From Nemertoderma westbladi (lineage: Eukaryota > Xenacoelomorpha > Nemertodermatida > Nemertodermatidae): DNA of 28,719 nt. The notes under the pieces were generated by a model, which ran no database searches, was not told the origin of the DNA, and saw only the letters and a program-made list of their open reading frames with translations. The translations under genes and the position numbers were made by a program. Shown in pieces: positions 18,748 to 28,479 of the stretch (position 1 is its first letter; each line of letters opens with the position of its first letter). The stretch lies in the NCBI GenBank assembly GCA_032718475.1, contig JAUCBJ010005677.1:1-28719 (forward strand). The letters are read 5' to 3'.

Positions 18748-19660
18748 GGGGGCGTTCATAAAGTATGTCACGCAAATTTTTCCGATTTTTGACCCCCCCT
18801 CCCCCCTCTGTCACATTAGACAATTTGCAATACCCCCCCCCCCCCCCCCCCCCCCCCACCCCGACAAAAAATATTTTATTGTAATAATACACAATGTGTG
18901 TTATGCCAAAATAGTAAATACAATATAAATTCAATCACTATATCTACATTTTCCCACTGACAAGTCAAGTGTTCTTATTCTATATTAATAACAGGTATTC
19001 CAGCAGCTGTACGTTCAGACGTTAGCCTGATAGCCTTTCTCCCTTTAACAGTATACCATCAGAGTTATTACCGTAGACGCATAGCATACCGGAATATTCA
19101 ATTAATTAAATATTTATGAGATAATCTGCCAACCACCGCCACAATAATGACAACCACATAAACCGACTTCATTACGAGCCGTTCTGTCCTCATTGCCATT
19201 ACAACTGCTTATATTCGTTAAGTGGTGGTGGTTCGCTGCGTTTTGGTTGGTTACTGTCGCTTGTTTTATATACAAGGGCAGAATGTTGCCCTACCCTAAC
19301 TCGATATTGTCCGCTGAAATAATTCTAGTTGTGTTTCTATACAAGTATATATTATTGTTAATATTATTATATAGGCCTATATATTATTGCGAAAAAAAAA
19401 ACAGTATTAGAGTCAATGGCTTCTATATCCTACTCAATTTATCGATTATACTCAATGTTATTGAGTTTATTGTTTTCCTTAAAGTTACCCACTCTTCTAC
19501 ACATGTGTGAAAGTCAAAGCCAAGCTAACATTAAAGCATAGAACATCGCCGTGACCGTCACAAAAGTCGACACCCCCTCCCCCCTCTGTCACAAAATGTC
19601 ACGCAAGCTCTAACCCCCCTCCCCCCCTAGTGCGTGATATACTTTATAAACGCCCCCTTA
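18745..19660. mobile_element. PIF/Harbinger-like MITE with TTA target duplications
   Basis: The element is 18748-19657 (910 bp). The left end reads GGGGGCGTTCATAAAGTATG followed by TCACGCA, and the right end is the inverse with two or three changes. It is flanked by the trinucleotide TTA at 18745-18747 and 19658-19660, the duplication type favoured by PIF/Harbinger transposons. Pyrimidine-rich blocks ACCCCCTCCCCCCTCTGTCAC occur near both ends as subterminal repeats, and a 25-nt C run lies at 18833-18857. The only sizeable frame inside (19193-19510) has no family resemblance I can see; no transposase is present. A related superfamily such as ISL2EU is the main alternative. Confidence 0.8.
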
Positions 19661-20596
19661 TGCGCAGTCTGATCAGTTCCACCATAGCAGTGACCAGCTA
19701 GTCGCCTCTGTAGTGCAGTACATGCAGGGTCGGGTGGTGATGTGTTTTTCGAAGACTTAACTACACATATTTTGCAATGCATCGTTTGTTAGGAGAGCAT
19801 TGTATCTATCACGTCGTGAACCATGCGCATGCGCCTACATGGTGTATGTCCACCATCAAGACCCTAGCCCTAGGTAGCATGAGTGGAGTATTTTACGTGA
19901 CCCACCAGGCCAGCCAACTACTGAACAGACTGACAGTCGATGGGGGAAAACAAGTTTACAGTCAGAATTGTCATCTTTAGTAGCATTTAAATACAAATAG
20001 GTCAATATTGGATGCTGCTTGTTCTTCAATGTTGAGGTTCTTTGAATATCATTTTCAATGTTTCTGACATTGTGCTAAGAACTTTATTATTGAATAAACT
20101 GTAATCAAATAAGTCAATTTATACGATTATAATTAAATATATATTCAAAATTTCATTGAATTTTCCTAAAGAATTATATCGTCCAAACAGGAGGGGGGGG
20201 GGGGGGGGGGGGGGGTCTAGAAAATATAATTTTTCTCGGTCGTCCTTTTTTGAATGCATTCATAAAAAGTATTACCGAATTTTGCCGAAGATGTAGGTGT
20301 AGGGGTGCTCTGTTAAGATAATGCATGCGTTATTCATGAAGCGTAGATGTTTCTAGCACGTTGAATCAAGATCAACCAAGAAGGGGAGGGGGTGACAGCC
20401 ATCCTGTACCTGATGAGCTGTAAACTAAGGGTTATTCTCAATAAAAGTGGCCAAAACTAGGTTAAAAAATATGGAAAAGTATGGAAAACTACTGTATATA
20501 TATTCTGAGACCTCTTTTAATGCTGAATTCAACGGTGCTATTGGTCGAGCTTATTAGGTCTTTGATTTATTTCAACAGACCAAAGAAAACTGTCCA
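19661..20596. other. Gene-free stretch with a long G run
   Basis: A short open frame at 19777-19980 (67 codons) resembles nothing I know. A 23-nt G run lies at 20193-20215. The rest is AT-rich. Confidence 0.45.
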
Positions 20597-22034
20597 GCCT
20601 GTAATACCACGTCCTTGCCTGTAATATAATAATATCATATATAATTTCCTTATTTCTCACGCCTTAAACAAATTATCAGTGTCTGCGCCTGTAATATTAG
20701 TTGTGAGATGAATCGGTAGGCATTTCGGTGTTATGTGGTAGCAGTGTATTCGACGTGTCCGTAGCGGGCAATTTTACACATTCAATTAGTATAGCTATAT
20801 ATGGTAAGCTGTAAGCTCAAAGGATTGATAAGCTCAAAGAAGGTATGCTTGAGCATGAGCATGTGGACGACTTCCTGTTACCTGGAATCATGGATTCGGA
20901 AGTCAAGTGAGGACCTTCGAATACGTAAGGGAAAGGCATGGGCAGCCTTGAATAGGCTTTCCAGGATTTGGAAGTCACCGAGAATTAATCGGAAACTTAA
21001 GGTCCGATTACTTAGAGCAGCAGTAGTTCCAGTACTCCTCTATGGGAGTCCATGCTGGGTTCTAACTGCTGAGGACACAAAATCTCTGGATGGCACATTC
21101 ACAAGAATGCTACGCCGAGTTCATTGTGTCAAATACAATGCTCACATCTCCAACCAGACACTATATAACATTGGAGGTGTCTCATTGGTTCCCCCAAGCT
21201 TGACACTAGAACAAAATCGCCTCCGCTTTGCAGGACATTGCTTTCGCCGTGAGGACCAGCCAGTGCATAATCTTGTACTTTGGCAGCCTCATGGAGTGAA
21301 TAAGCATGGTGGACAGCCCATGACTTTCTTGAGACGCATCTTAAAGGACACTGGCCTTGAAGATGCGGATGATCTAGCAAATGTCATGGGTGGGAGTTGT
21401 GGCGGCGCAATTTTGTCGGCAAGCCGGCATAACATTCTTAATATATGTAATACTGTATATATATAATGTGCAGTTGCAATGCAGCATGCCGATCCTAGTA
21501 GTAGTATAAGGTACAGTACTGTAACAAGGTATACAATACCAAATGTTCACTTGTGTCTAAGTATTATTAACAGTTGTTTTGGTTCCTCCAACACGCCTCT
21601 GTAACCTGCTCCTTTACTAACCTGCTCCTTTAATGGTAATGGGACATTAATGCACTTTGGGACTTATGCGACTTTACCTCTTTTTTTGTAAAGAGGGTCT
21701 TTGTTTTCTACTCAAACTTTACTACTGTATGTACTGCACTACTCACAGTGAGGATATAAAGGCAGTGCTCATTCAAAATCAGGTAAAAGGCCAATATTAT
21801 GATACCACAATAACTATGCATGCATATTTAAATTTCCCACCGTTTGATATGCCATAGGGTTAATGATACAAATTCGATTACAGACATGCGACAATCCATG
21901 CCTGTAATCTGTGGGACTAAACCTATGCCTGTAATTAGTGGCCATATTACAGGCTGGTCAAGTTAAGCTCGCCCCGGTGTGTAGTGTATGAATAATAATA
22001 AGAACAATTCATCCGTTTTTATCCTGCCTGTAAT
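20597..22034. repeat. Scattered GCCTGTAAT motif on both sides of the LINE copy
   Basis: The 9-mer occurs at 20597, 20617, 20687, 21900, 21927 and 22026, and once inverted at 21946-21954. All seven lie in the sequence flanking the LINE insertion at 20800-21506, and none lies inside it. Confidence 0.6.
20800..21506 (+). pseudogene. 5'-truncated copy of an endonuclease/RT LINE (C-terminal part)
   Basis: This copy begins after the RT palm and carries the C-terminal region. It reads LRIRKGKAWAALNRLSRIWK, then VVPVLLYGSPCWVLTAEDT, then RMLRRVHCVKYNAH, then RLRFAGHCFRREDQPVHNLV. The last is the R-L-R-x-A-G-H block of RTE-like and related LINEs. It ends in a short GTA repeat (CCTAGTAGTAGTA). Near the 5' end a 6-bp duplication and a 1-bp insertion disturb the frame, and near the 3' end a small deletion changes the last residues (after DLANVMG). 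It is nearly identical to the minus-strand copy at 22564-23200 and lies in inverted orientation to it, about 1 kb away. Confidence 0.85.
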
Positions 22035-22563
22035 AAGTAATTAATTAAGTAATTATGTTTCAGCTTTTGTAAGAAACTCAACATTGATGTAAAACATTTT
22101 CGCCGTACTTTATGTCATGTAATAAGTGGGACAAGTTAGCGTGAACAGACGAACTTTACAAACTTCAATGCTCGAATCTCCAGTAATCTCAGTCATTTCG
22201 CATGAAATTTGTACTAGTTGGTTTATTCGCCAATAATAGCTCTTTATTTTAAGGTACAGAGCTTCAGTAGTTACAAAACTATATGCTCGACAACAGCTCT
22301 CAAAGAACTGAGGTGGGACAACAATTTCAAAAATTATCCAAACTTGTACTTTAGATGCTCCTACTCAATAAATATTACGTCGATAATAGAATCAATAACT
22401 TGATTGTATACGAAACTTTTCGGCTTTCCAATGATATATGATATCATTGTTTGTGTTAAACACAGGCGAGTGTTCAACATTTTACATATTACACTATAAG
22501 TTCAAAAATATAAATTTTTGAGAAATGACGTAAATTGGGTGTCTACCTCAAAACAAGATGACC
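21507..22563. other. Spacer between the two inverted LINE copies
   Basis: AT-rich with no supported gene. It contains an inverted partial copy of the dispersed repeat (about 21570-21635, including a doubled CCTGCTCCTTTA) and three or four GCCTGTAAT words. Small frames at 21657-21857 and 22218-22403 show no family features. Confidence 0.5.
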
Positions 22564-22603
22564 ACTACTACTAGGATCGGCATGCTGCATTGCAGCTGCA
22601 TTT

Positions 22604-23045
22604 TTAAGAATGCTGTGCCGGCTTGTCAACAAAATTGCACCGCCACAACTCCCTATCACCCATGACATTTGCTAGATCATCCGCATCTTTAAGGCCAGTG
22701 TCCTTTAAGATGCGTCTCAAGAAAGTCATGGGCTGTCCACCATGCTTATTCACTCTATGAGGCTGCCAAAGTACAAGATTATGCACTGGCTGGTCCTCAC
22801 GGCGAAAGCAATGTCCTGCAAAGCGGAGGCGATTTTGTTCTAGTGTCAAGCTTGGGGGAACCAATGAGACACCTCCAATGTTATATAGTGTCTGGTTGGA
22901 GATGTGTGCATTGTACTTGACACAATGAACCCGGCGTAGCATTCTTGTGAATGTGCCATCCAGAGATTTGGTGTCCTCAGCAGTTAGAGCCCAGCATGGA
23001 CTCCCGTAGAGGAGTACTGGAACTACTGCTGCTCTAAATAATCGG
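22604..23045 (-). pseudogene. LINE C-terminal region (frameshifted part)
   Basis: The open stretch reads LLYGSPCW, then RMLRRVHCVKYNAHISNQ, then RLRFAGHCFRREDQPV, ending WRCNFVDKPAQHS. It continues the RT frame of 23023-24723 after the 7-bp deletion near 23046. The R-L-R-x-A-G-H-C-x-R motif is typical of the domain after the thumb in RTE-like elements. Confidence 0.85.
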
Positions 23046-24723
23046 GTTTCCGATTAATTCTCGGTGACTTCCAAATCCTGGAAAGCCTATTCAAGGCTGC
23101 CCATGCCTTTCCCTTACGTATTCGAAGGTCCTCACCTGACTTCCGGATCCATGATCCCAGGTAACAGAAGTCGTCCACATGCTCAAGCATACCATCCTTT
23201 GAGCTTATGCTCATCCGATCAGAGACTTGCTGGGGACTTTCAAAGTTAACTGTCAGAATTTTGGTCTTTCTGGAGTTAATAAAAAGACCAACACTAGAAG
23301 CAGCATGTTCTAATGAGCTGAGGAGCCGTTGGGCTCCCTCTAATGATTCTGAGAGTACTCCTAAGTCATCAGCAAAGTCTAGATCAGTTAGGTACTTGGC
23401 AGGATTTCCTCGACTTCTGGAGCCAGTAGGTGGAGTTATCATCACCCCATCATCATTATGATGATCTAAGGACATGCGTAGAACATAGTCAACCACAATA
23501 ATGAACAAGAATGGTGCAAGTGTGTCTTCAAATGGTTCTGTGTCACCGTCAACAGTAGACACAAATGTTGTCGAACCATCGTATACTGATCTGATTGCTG
23601 CAATAATTTCATCAGGAATCCCATATAATGAAAGTATGCTGAACATACGTGAGCGAGAGACTGAATCAAAGGCCTTGAAGAAGTCAACAAAGATAACAGC
23701 CAGATGCCTGTCTTTCTTTTTTGATAATTCTTCAATTATCCTTCTAAGTGCCAAAATGGGCTCCATGGTTCCACGACCTTTGCGGAACCCATTCTGATTT
23801 CCACGGAGCAGTCTCTCAATGGGATCCCTGATGCGATTTAATAGAATCCTATTGTATAGCTTTGCAGCAATCGAGATCAATGAGATTCCCCGAAAAGAAC
23901 CATAGAGAGTTAGGTTGCCCTTCTTGGGAACTGGCACCAACTTATTTGTTTTCATTTCTTGTGGGACTCTTGTTGTTCGGTACATGTCTACTATGATGGG
24001 ATAGATGAGCTTTAAACACTCAGGTATTTTAAAGACCTCAGGGGGAACACCATCTACTCCACTGGCACGATTGGTCTTAATGCTCTTTGCAGCAGCCTTC
24101 ACTTCTGCAAAGGAGATATCGCCAATGGGAATATCTGGGAGTACAGACTCAGACACTTTTACTTCTATAAAGTTATCAGGCAATACCCTGTCATTATTGA
24201 GGAGCTTTTCAAAGTGGGCTTTCCAACCATTGAGGCGGTCGGCTGGTGATTCAGCCTTAACCTTGGTGGTTGGTTGGCTTTTCCGCCCAGTAAGCAGATT
24301 GATCGATTTCCATGCCTGGGATGATTGCCTGCTGTCGTCAGCATCATTGATGGCATCAACCTGTTGGTTTATTAGCTCCTGTAGATTAACAGAGTACTGC
24401 CTGTTCAGGGACCTAGATGCAGCCTTAACTGCATTCTTGGCCGCTGTAGTCTGTTTGAGTCGGGACTCTTTCTGCGCCTTATGAAGGTCATTTCGGCACT
24501 TCTGAATTTTGTTGTCAGTCCAGGGGGCCCTTTTCCTGTTTCGAGGGTATACAGGAACTGTTTCTGCAGCTGCTAACTTTACTGCTTCTGTAAAGGCAGT
24601 ATAGCCCTCACAGTGATCTGCCGCCTCAGAGGCAAGAGCCTCATACCTGTTGCTCAGCTGTCGTGTAAAGCTGGATCTCACACTTGGCTGTTGCAACAGA
24701 GAGGACCAGTCATGCCGCGGCAA
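23023..24723 (-). pseudogene. LINE linker and reverse transcriptase, motif B deleted
   Basis: 566 codons. A linker of about 200 residues starts PRHDWSSLLQQPSVR and includes NRKRAPWTDNKIQ. The RT follows: ASGVDGVPPEVFK (about 220-232), then LVPVPKKGNLTLYGSFRGIS (261-280), then QNGFRKGRGT (310-319). FVDFFKAFDSVSR holds the first catalytic Asp (347) and LDFADDLG the Asp pair (452-453). Between them, residues 398-404 read PFEDTLAPF. Related elements have an S/T-V-G-V-L-Q-G-D-type motif B there, so about eight residues are missing. The frame goes off track after RINRK because of the downstream deletion. Catalytically dead as it stands. Confidence 0.85.
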
Positions 24724-24729
24724 GGCAGA

Positions 24730-25182
24730 TTACGTTGTTCTGCTAGCACGCAGACTAAGTCTTACCTTGGCCACAATAAGGCGGTGATCACTGGAGAAGG
24801 GTCGAAGTGTAAATGCATTACAGTCTTGTATAGAGCTCCTGTATTTCCTACGAAACAGAATATGGTCTATCTGGGACTTGTGACCACTGGGTCCACTATG
24901 AGTCCATAGCTTTCCAGTTCGCTTCTTGAACTGGGTTCCAGCCGAAAACAATCCATTTCCAGAGATAAAATCCTGAAGATGGACAGAATTTCGGTTAACA
25001 CTATTGCTATAGACCCAGGGCGATGTAGGTGATTGATGCAGACTTGCATTAAAGTCTCCCAGGAATGTTAAGAATGCATGCTGATCCACTCCATCAGTAG
25101 CAGCTTGTAGATTGTGGTAGAAATTTTCCACCTCCTCTACAGGGGCAACACTAGTTGGAGAGTAGCACACAATCAGAACCAC
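24730..25182 (-). pseudogene. LINE apurinic-like endonuclease, C-terminal half
   Basis: The frame starts VLIVCYSPT and contains FLGDFNASL (the conserved G-D-F/W-N motif) and LWTHSGPSGHKSQIDHIL (the S-x-I-D-H-I motif). It ends in SDHRLIVAKVRL (the catalytic S-D-H-x-x-V motif). These are key residues of the exonuclease-endonuclease-phosphatase fold used for target nicking. It is in the same frame as the RT that follows but is separated from it by an in-frame TAA at 24730-24732. Confidence 0.88.
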
Positions 25183-25193
25183 CTTAGGAAACT

Positions 25194-25451
25194 CTAGTCT
25201 ATTTTGTCCAATGCTGCATGTGCAGTTGGATTCATCAATAGACCAATTCCACCATTGCCACTACCATCTGCTGACGCGAGGGCGAGTCGCCAACAGCCCC
25301 CCATGTCCTTAATCAGAACATCATCAGTCTGTCCAGTCTGCATTCGGTGCTCTTGAACACCCACTGCGATAAGAGAAAGCTTATCTGCCAAGGCAGTCAG
25401 CTCACCTTGTCGCATTGGGGACCCAAGTGTTAGGGTGTTTACTGAGGCTAG
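25194..25451 (-). pseudogene. LINE endonuclease, N-terminal part
   Basis: It reads LGSPMRQGELTALADKLSL, then IAVGVQEHRM with the metal-binding Glu of the Q-E-x-R motif, then GNGGIGLLMN. It is the start of the endonuclease domain and lies one frameshift away from the part at 24730-25182. In-frame sequence extends some distance upstream of the ATG at 25415. Confidence 0.8.
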
Positions 25452-25469
25452 TCTAGTGACTTGCCTCAG

Positions 25470-25680
25470 AGCAGGTTACAGTGGCGCGTTATATTAACCA
25501 AAATAATAAACTAAACACAATAGAACAGGCTATAGTTTTATTTTTGAGAGTAATCAGCCTTTATTTGCGTCGAATTTCCCCTGGAGAGGGATGGATTTTT
25601 ATTGCGTCCAGTTTCCCCCCCTATCTGCGTTATTCAGGTACCTGGACCCCCCCCCCCAAATTTTTCTACGAATCTTAATG
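25470..25680 (+). repeat. Dispersed repeat, copy 2
   Basis: This matches 5402-5500 from GAGCAGGTTACAGTGGCGCG through AATAATAAACTAAACACAA to TTTTATTTTTGAGAGTAATC. Weaker similarity (a pyrimidine block and CCCCCTATCTG) continues to about 25630. It abuts the 5' end of the minus-strand LINE. An 11-nt C run lies at 25647-25657. Confidence 0.75.
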
Positions 25681-25812
25681 AGATTGCATGAAATTTGAAA
25701 CAGAGATAGTTTCACCTCCCGATTCCTCCGTGGGAAAGCCAGAATTTTTATTTTTGCTTTCAATTTTTAGCTACAAGCGTTTGAAAAAGGTGTCTCCGTT
25801 GATATTTCACCA

Positions 25813-26294
25813 GTTACACTGCAGTTATTCTTCAACCTTATCGTGATTTGTTGGTACCAATATATTTCTGACCGTGCAAGGATTCCAAAAATGTTAAAAC
25901 ATTTAAATTTGGTTGGGAAATAGCTGAGATATTGGCGTTCAAAAGTTGCATGGTTTTGCACCTGCGCGAGGCCGTTTTATTCTATTAAATAAAACACCAT
26001 ATTCTAGAACATTTTGTTTATCCAATACGTAGCTGGGCAACAATGCAATTCTTCTTTAATCATACTATTATGTAGCTATTCATAGATAAACAAAATGTTC
26101 TAGAATATGGTGTTTTATTTAATAGAATAAAACAGCCTCGCGCAGGTGCAGAACCATGAAACTTTTGAACTCTCATATCTCAGCTATTTTCCAACCAAAT
26201 TTAATTGTTTTTACATTTTTGGAATCCTTGCACGGTCAGCTTTCTATTGGTACCAACAAATCACGATAAGGTTCAAGAATAACTGCACTGTAAC
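25813..26294. repeat. Long foldback: 210-bp arms, 62-bp loop
   Basis: Arms 25813-26022 and 26085-26294 are reverse complements with about 15 mismatches by eye. The inner 75 bp or so are almost perfect, including TATTCTATTAAATAAAACAC and ATTCTAGAACATTTTG. Both arms can encode a similar peptide beginning MQNH, which follows from the symmetry. Transcribed across, it would form a long double-stranded RNA hairpin. Its right arm ends exactly where the next element begins. Confidence 0.92.
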
Positions 26295-27219
26295 CAGGGA
26301 CAGGATACGATACGAAAACGGATTTTCGTATTTCGTATCGCAGTATTTTATTCGTATCGAATTTCGTATCGTATCATAAAAATTGACTTCGTATCGTATA
26401 ATACAATAAATGTTTTTCGTATTTTCGTATCTTATTATTTTGTAAATATTAATGTTTTTAACAGTCAAACAAGAGATCACACCACTTATTTATTTACATT
26501 TTTTTTCTCAAAATTGGTGTATAAATTAGACAGGAGGATTATTAATCACATTGTAATTAACTGTAGAATAATGATAAAAAAGACCACTGAAATATAATTT
26601 AATTATCGTTTAAATAAAGTTTTTAGGATATTGTGCATTGATGTTGTGATAAAAGCATTCTAGTGAGAGAATAAAAGAAATAAATACATTTGTTTTGAAA
26701 TAAAACATTTGTTTTGAAATAAAACATTTGTTTTGAAATAAAACATTTGTTTTGAAATAAAACATTTGTTTTGAAATAAAATATTTGTTTTGAAATAAAA
26801 CATAGTTTTTTCTTGTATTACAGTAGTTTGACTACGAAATTGAAATTTTGAATTTTATTCAATATTGGTACATCAAAATCTAAATTATTCCATAAATTAC
26901 GGCAGTATGTAGGCCTAGGTAGGTACATCAGTACAGTATTCATAAAGTCGCATGGTAATATGACCAGACGTACATTGAAACAATAAATATTTGCCTATCA
27001 TAAATATTATTATTATATTATATTATTTTCTGTGTGTAATACAAAATGCAATACATATATTTTTATTAATTCTTAGATAAAATACGATACGAAAAAAATA
27101 CGAAACATTTTTCGTATTTCGTATCGTATTTATCCATATTTGCATTTGTATCGTATCGTATCGTTAAAAATTGGTTCGTATCGTATCGTATTTTCGTATC
27201 GTATCGTATCCTGTCCCTG
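26295..27219. mobile_element. Transposon-like element with ATACGA-repeat termini
   Basis: The left end reads CAGGGACAGGATACGATACG and the right end is its inverse (CGTATCGTATCCTGTCCCTG). Beyond the ends, the inner sequence on both sides is a degenerate field of ATACGA/TCGTAT repeats (26305-26430 and 27075-27210). The terminal CAGGG is hAT-like, but the 8-mers outside (ACTGTAAC and ATTCCAGG) do not match, so no target duplication supports it. The interior is AT-rich and non-coding, with a 19-bp tandem repeat. Confidence 0.7.
26686..26799. repeat. 19-bp tandem repeat, six copies
   Basis: ACATTTGTTTTGAAATAAA is repeated six times head to tail, nearly perfectly, inside the ATACGA-ended element. 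Such identity suggests recent expansion. Confidence 0.95.
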
Positions 27220-27932
27220 ATTCCAGGACAGGATGCAGGATAGGATAAGATTTGTGTCTATCATGAATCGTATATTGGTATTGACTGCTATAAACTTGGG
27301 TAAAGTGCTGGTCTACCATTTACCATACCATCTCTCTAAAATCCGCGCACATGATAAGGGCGAAATCCTGGGGTATAGGCCAATTACATATTAACGTACG
27401 TCTCAATTTTTTGCACGATAAATATTTATTACAAAAAATAATTTTTCAAATTCATATTCAATCCCTAGGAATAACATAAAATTACGAACTGACGAGACAA
27501 TATTATTAAAAGAAAGGTAATCAATAAATAATCATAAAAAAGAATAAAGGACTCACTGTGGACATCCCAGAGTGTACAAACCCCCATAACCACCACCCCC
27601 CCCCCCCCCCCCCCCCCAGCTTATAAAATAATAATTATTTAAGAACCTGTAACAGGCAAGTGCTTCTTTTATGCTCTTGGTTAATAAAACTATTTAGAAA
27701 TTTTAATTGTATCAATCACCAGCAAAACTCACAATTAAAATTCAAAACTTATAACAGCCATTATTATTAGTATATATTGTATTACTGCATTTATACTGGC
27801 GTACAAGAATTTAAATACACCAAAACAATGGCTATAGAGATAAATAGAAGCACCTAAATCCATTGACATCTCCTACCGACGCAACATACTCCAGTACGAT
27901 AGGGCTATCACTAAACCAACAGGACAGCGAGT
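27220..27932. other. AT-rich region downstream of RPL12, with a 22-nt C run
   Basis: No gene was recognised. It includes a C run at 27596-27617. The part next to 27932 is presumably the RPL12 3' UTR; I see no clear AATAAA for it and no T-run that would represent a retroposed poly(A) tail. Confidence 0.45.
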
Positions 27933-28430
27933 CTACGCGTCGGGAATATCGTATTCCCCGTCGTTAATCTCGTCGATAACATCATGAGGATGTTTACCGT
28001 CGACTCTACACCCAACACTCTGCGCGGTGCCGAGGATTTCCTTAACAGTGCCGGTGAAATCTTTAGACATGGATCGATCTTTCATTATACGAGCCACTTC
28101 CAAGACGTTATCCATTGTTATATTCCCGGAGTGGGAAATATTCTTGACTTTCTTACGATCTCTCGGAGGTTCTTTCAGTGCTTTTATAATGAGAGCGGAT
28201 GCCGAAGGTACGACGGATATTTGCGCCTGTCGGTTTTGGATGGTGAGTTTAACCGTTATCCGGAGACCTTTCCATTCGGTGGTTGCTTTCGCTATGTCGT
28301 CACCGACTTTCTTTGGAGACAGACCCAGAGGACCGATTTTGGGAGCGAGCGAGGAAGTTGCTCCAACTTCTCCGCCTACGACTCGCAGACATACGACTTT
28401 TATCTCATTGGGATCGAATTTAGGCGGCAT
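27933..28430 (-). CDS. RPL12: 60S ribosomal protein L12 (uL11), single exon
   Basis: 165 residues, exactly the usual length in animals, with no stop or frameshift. The start [13 protein letters not shown] is the family's standard N-terminus; an in-frame ATG four codons upstream also exists but is not conserved. Diagnostic blocks are [53 protein letters not shown] and [11 protein letters not shown]. The last lies in the rRNA-binding C-terminal domain. The protein sits at the base of the ribosomal P-stalk, binds 28S rRNA, and helps recruit translation factors. The C-terminus (EYDIPDA) is acidic. Animal RPL12 genes usually have several introns; here the coding region is uninterrupted. Either an intact processed copy or an intronless gene is possible. 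The preserved frame and TOP-like 5' end favour expression. Confidence 0.96.
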   Translation of the reverse strand: MPPKFDPNEIKVVCLRVVGGEVGATSSLAPKIGPLGLSPKKVGDDIAKATTEWKGLRITVKLTIQNRQAQISVVPSASALIIKALKEPPRDRKKVKNISHSGNITMDNVLEVARIMKDRSMSKDFTGTVKEILGTAQSVGCRVDGKHPHDVIDEINDGEYDIPDA

Positions 28431-28479
28431 TTTGTGTATCAAGATATGTTACCTTTGGATTTACGGTTGTCAGAAACGT

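Larger units (their letters stand above)
22564..25475 (-). mobile_element. Nearly full-length but broken endonuclease/RT LINE (RTE-like)
   Basis: On the minus strand the order is endonuclease N-terminus (25415-25194), endonuclease C-terminus (25182-24730), linker and RT (24723-23023), and C-terminal region (about 23045-22604). A 3' end in CCTAGTAGTAGT follows at 22564. This is the complete domain order of a single-ORF LINE of the RTE-like group. Three lesions break it: a frameshift near 25190, an in-frame TAA at 24730-24732, and a 7-bp deletion near 23046 relative to the copy at 20800. A fourth, in-frame deletion removes RT motif B. The 5' end abuts the dispersed repeat near 25470. No target duplication could be fixed. 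Confidence 0.85.

Noticed and set aside
19193-19510. 105-codon hydrophobic frame inside the PIF/Harbinger-like MITE
   Set aside because: No transposase motif or known family. AT-rich DNA readily gives Leu/Ile/Tyr-rich frames.
19777-19980. 67-codon frame starting MHRLLGEHCIYH
   Set aside because: Too short, no domain, no context that supports expression.
28445-28456. Splice-donor-like AAAG|GTAACA in the RPL12 5' UTR
   Set aside because: Only about 24 nt remain before the start codon and no acceptor fits, so an intron there is not possible within this copy.
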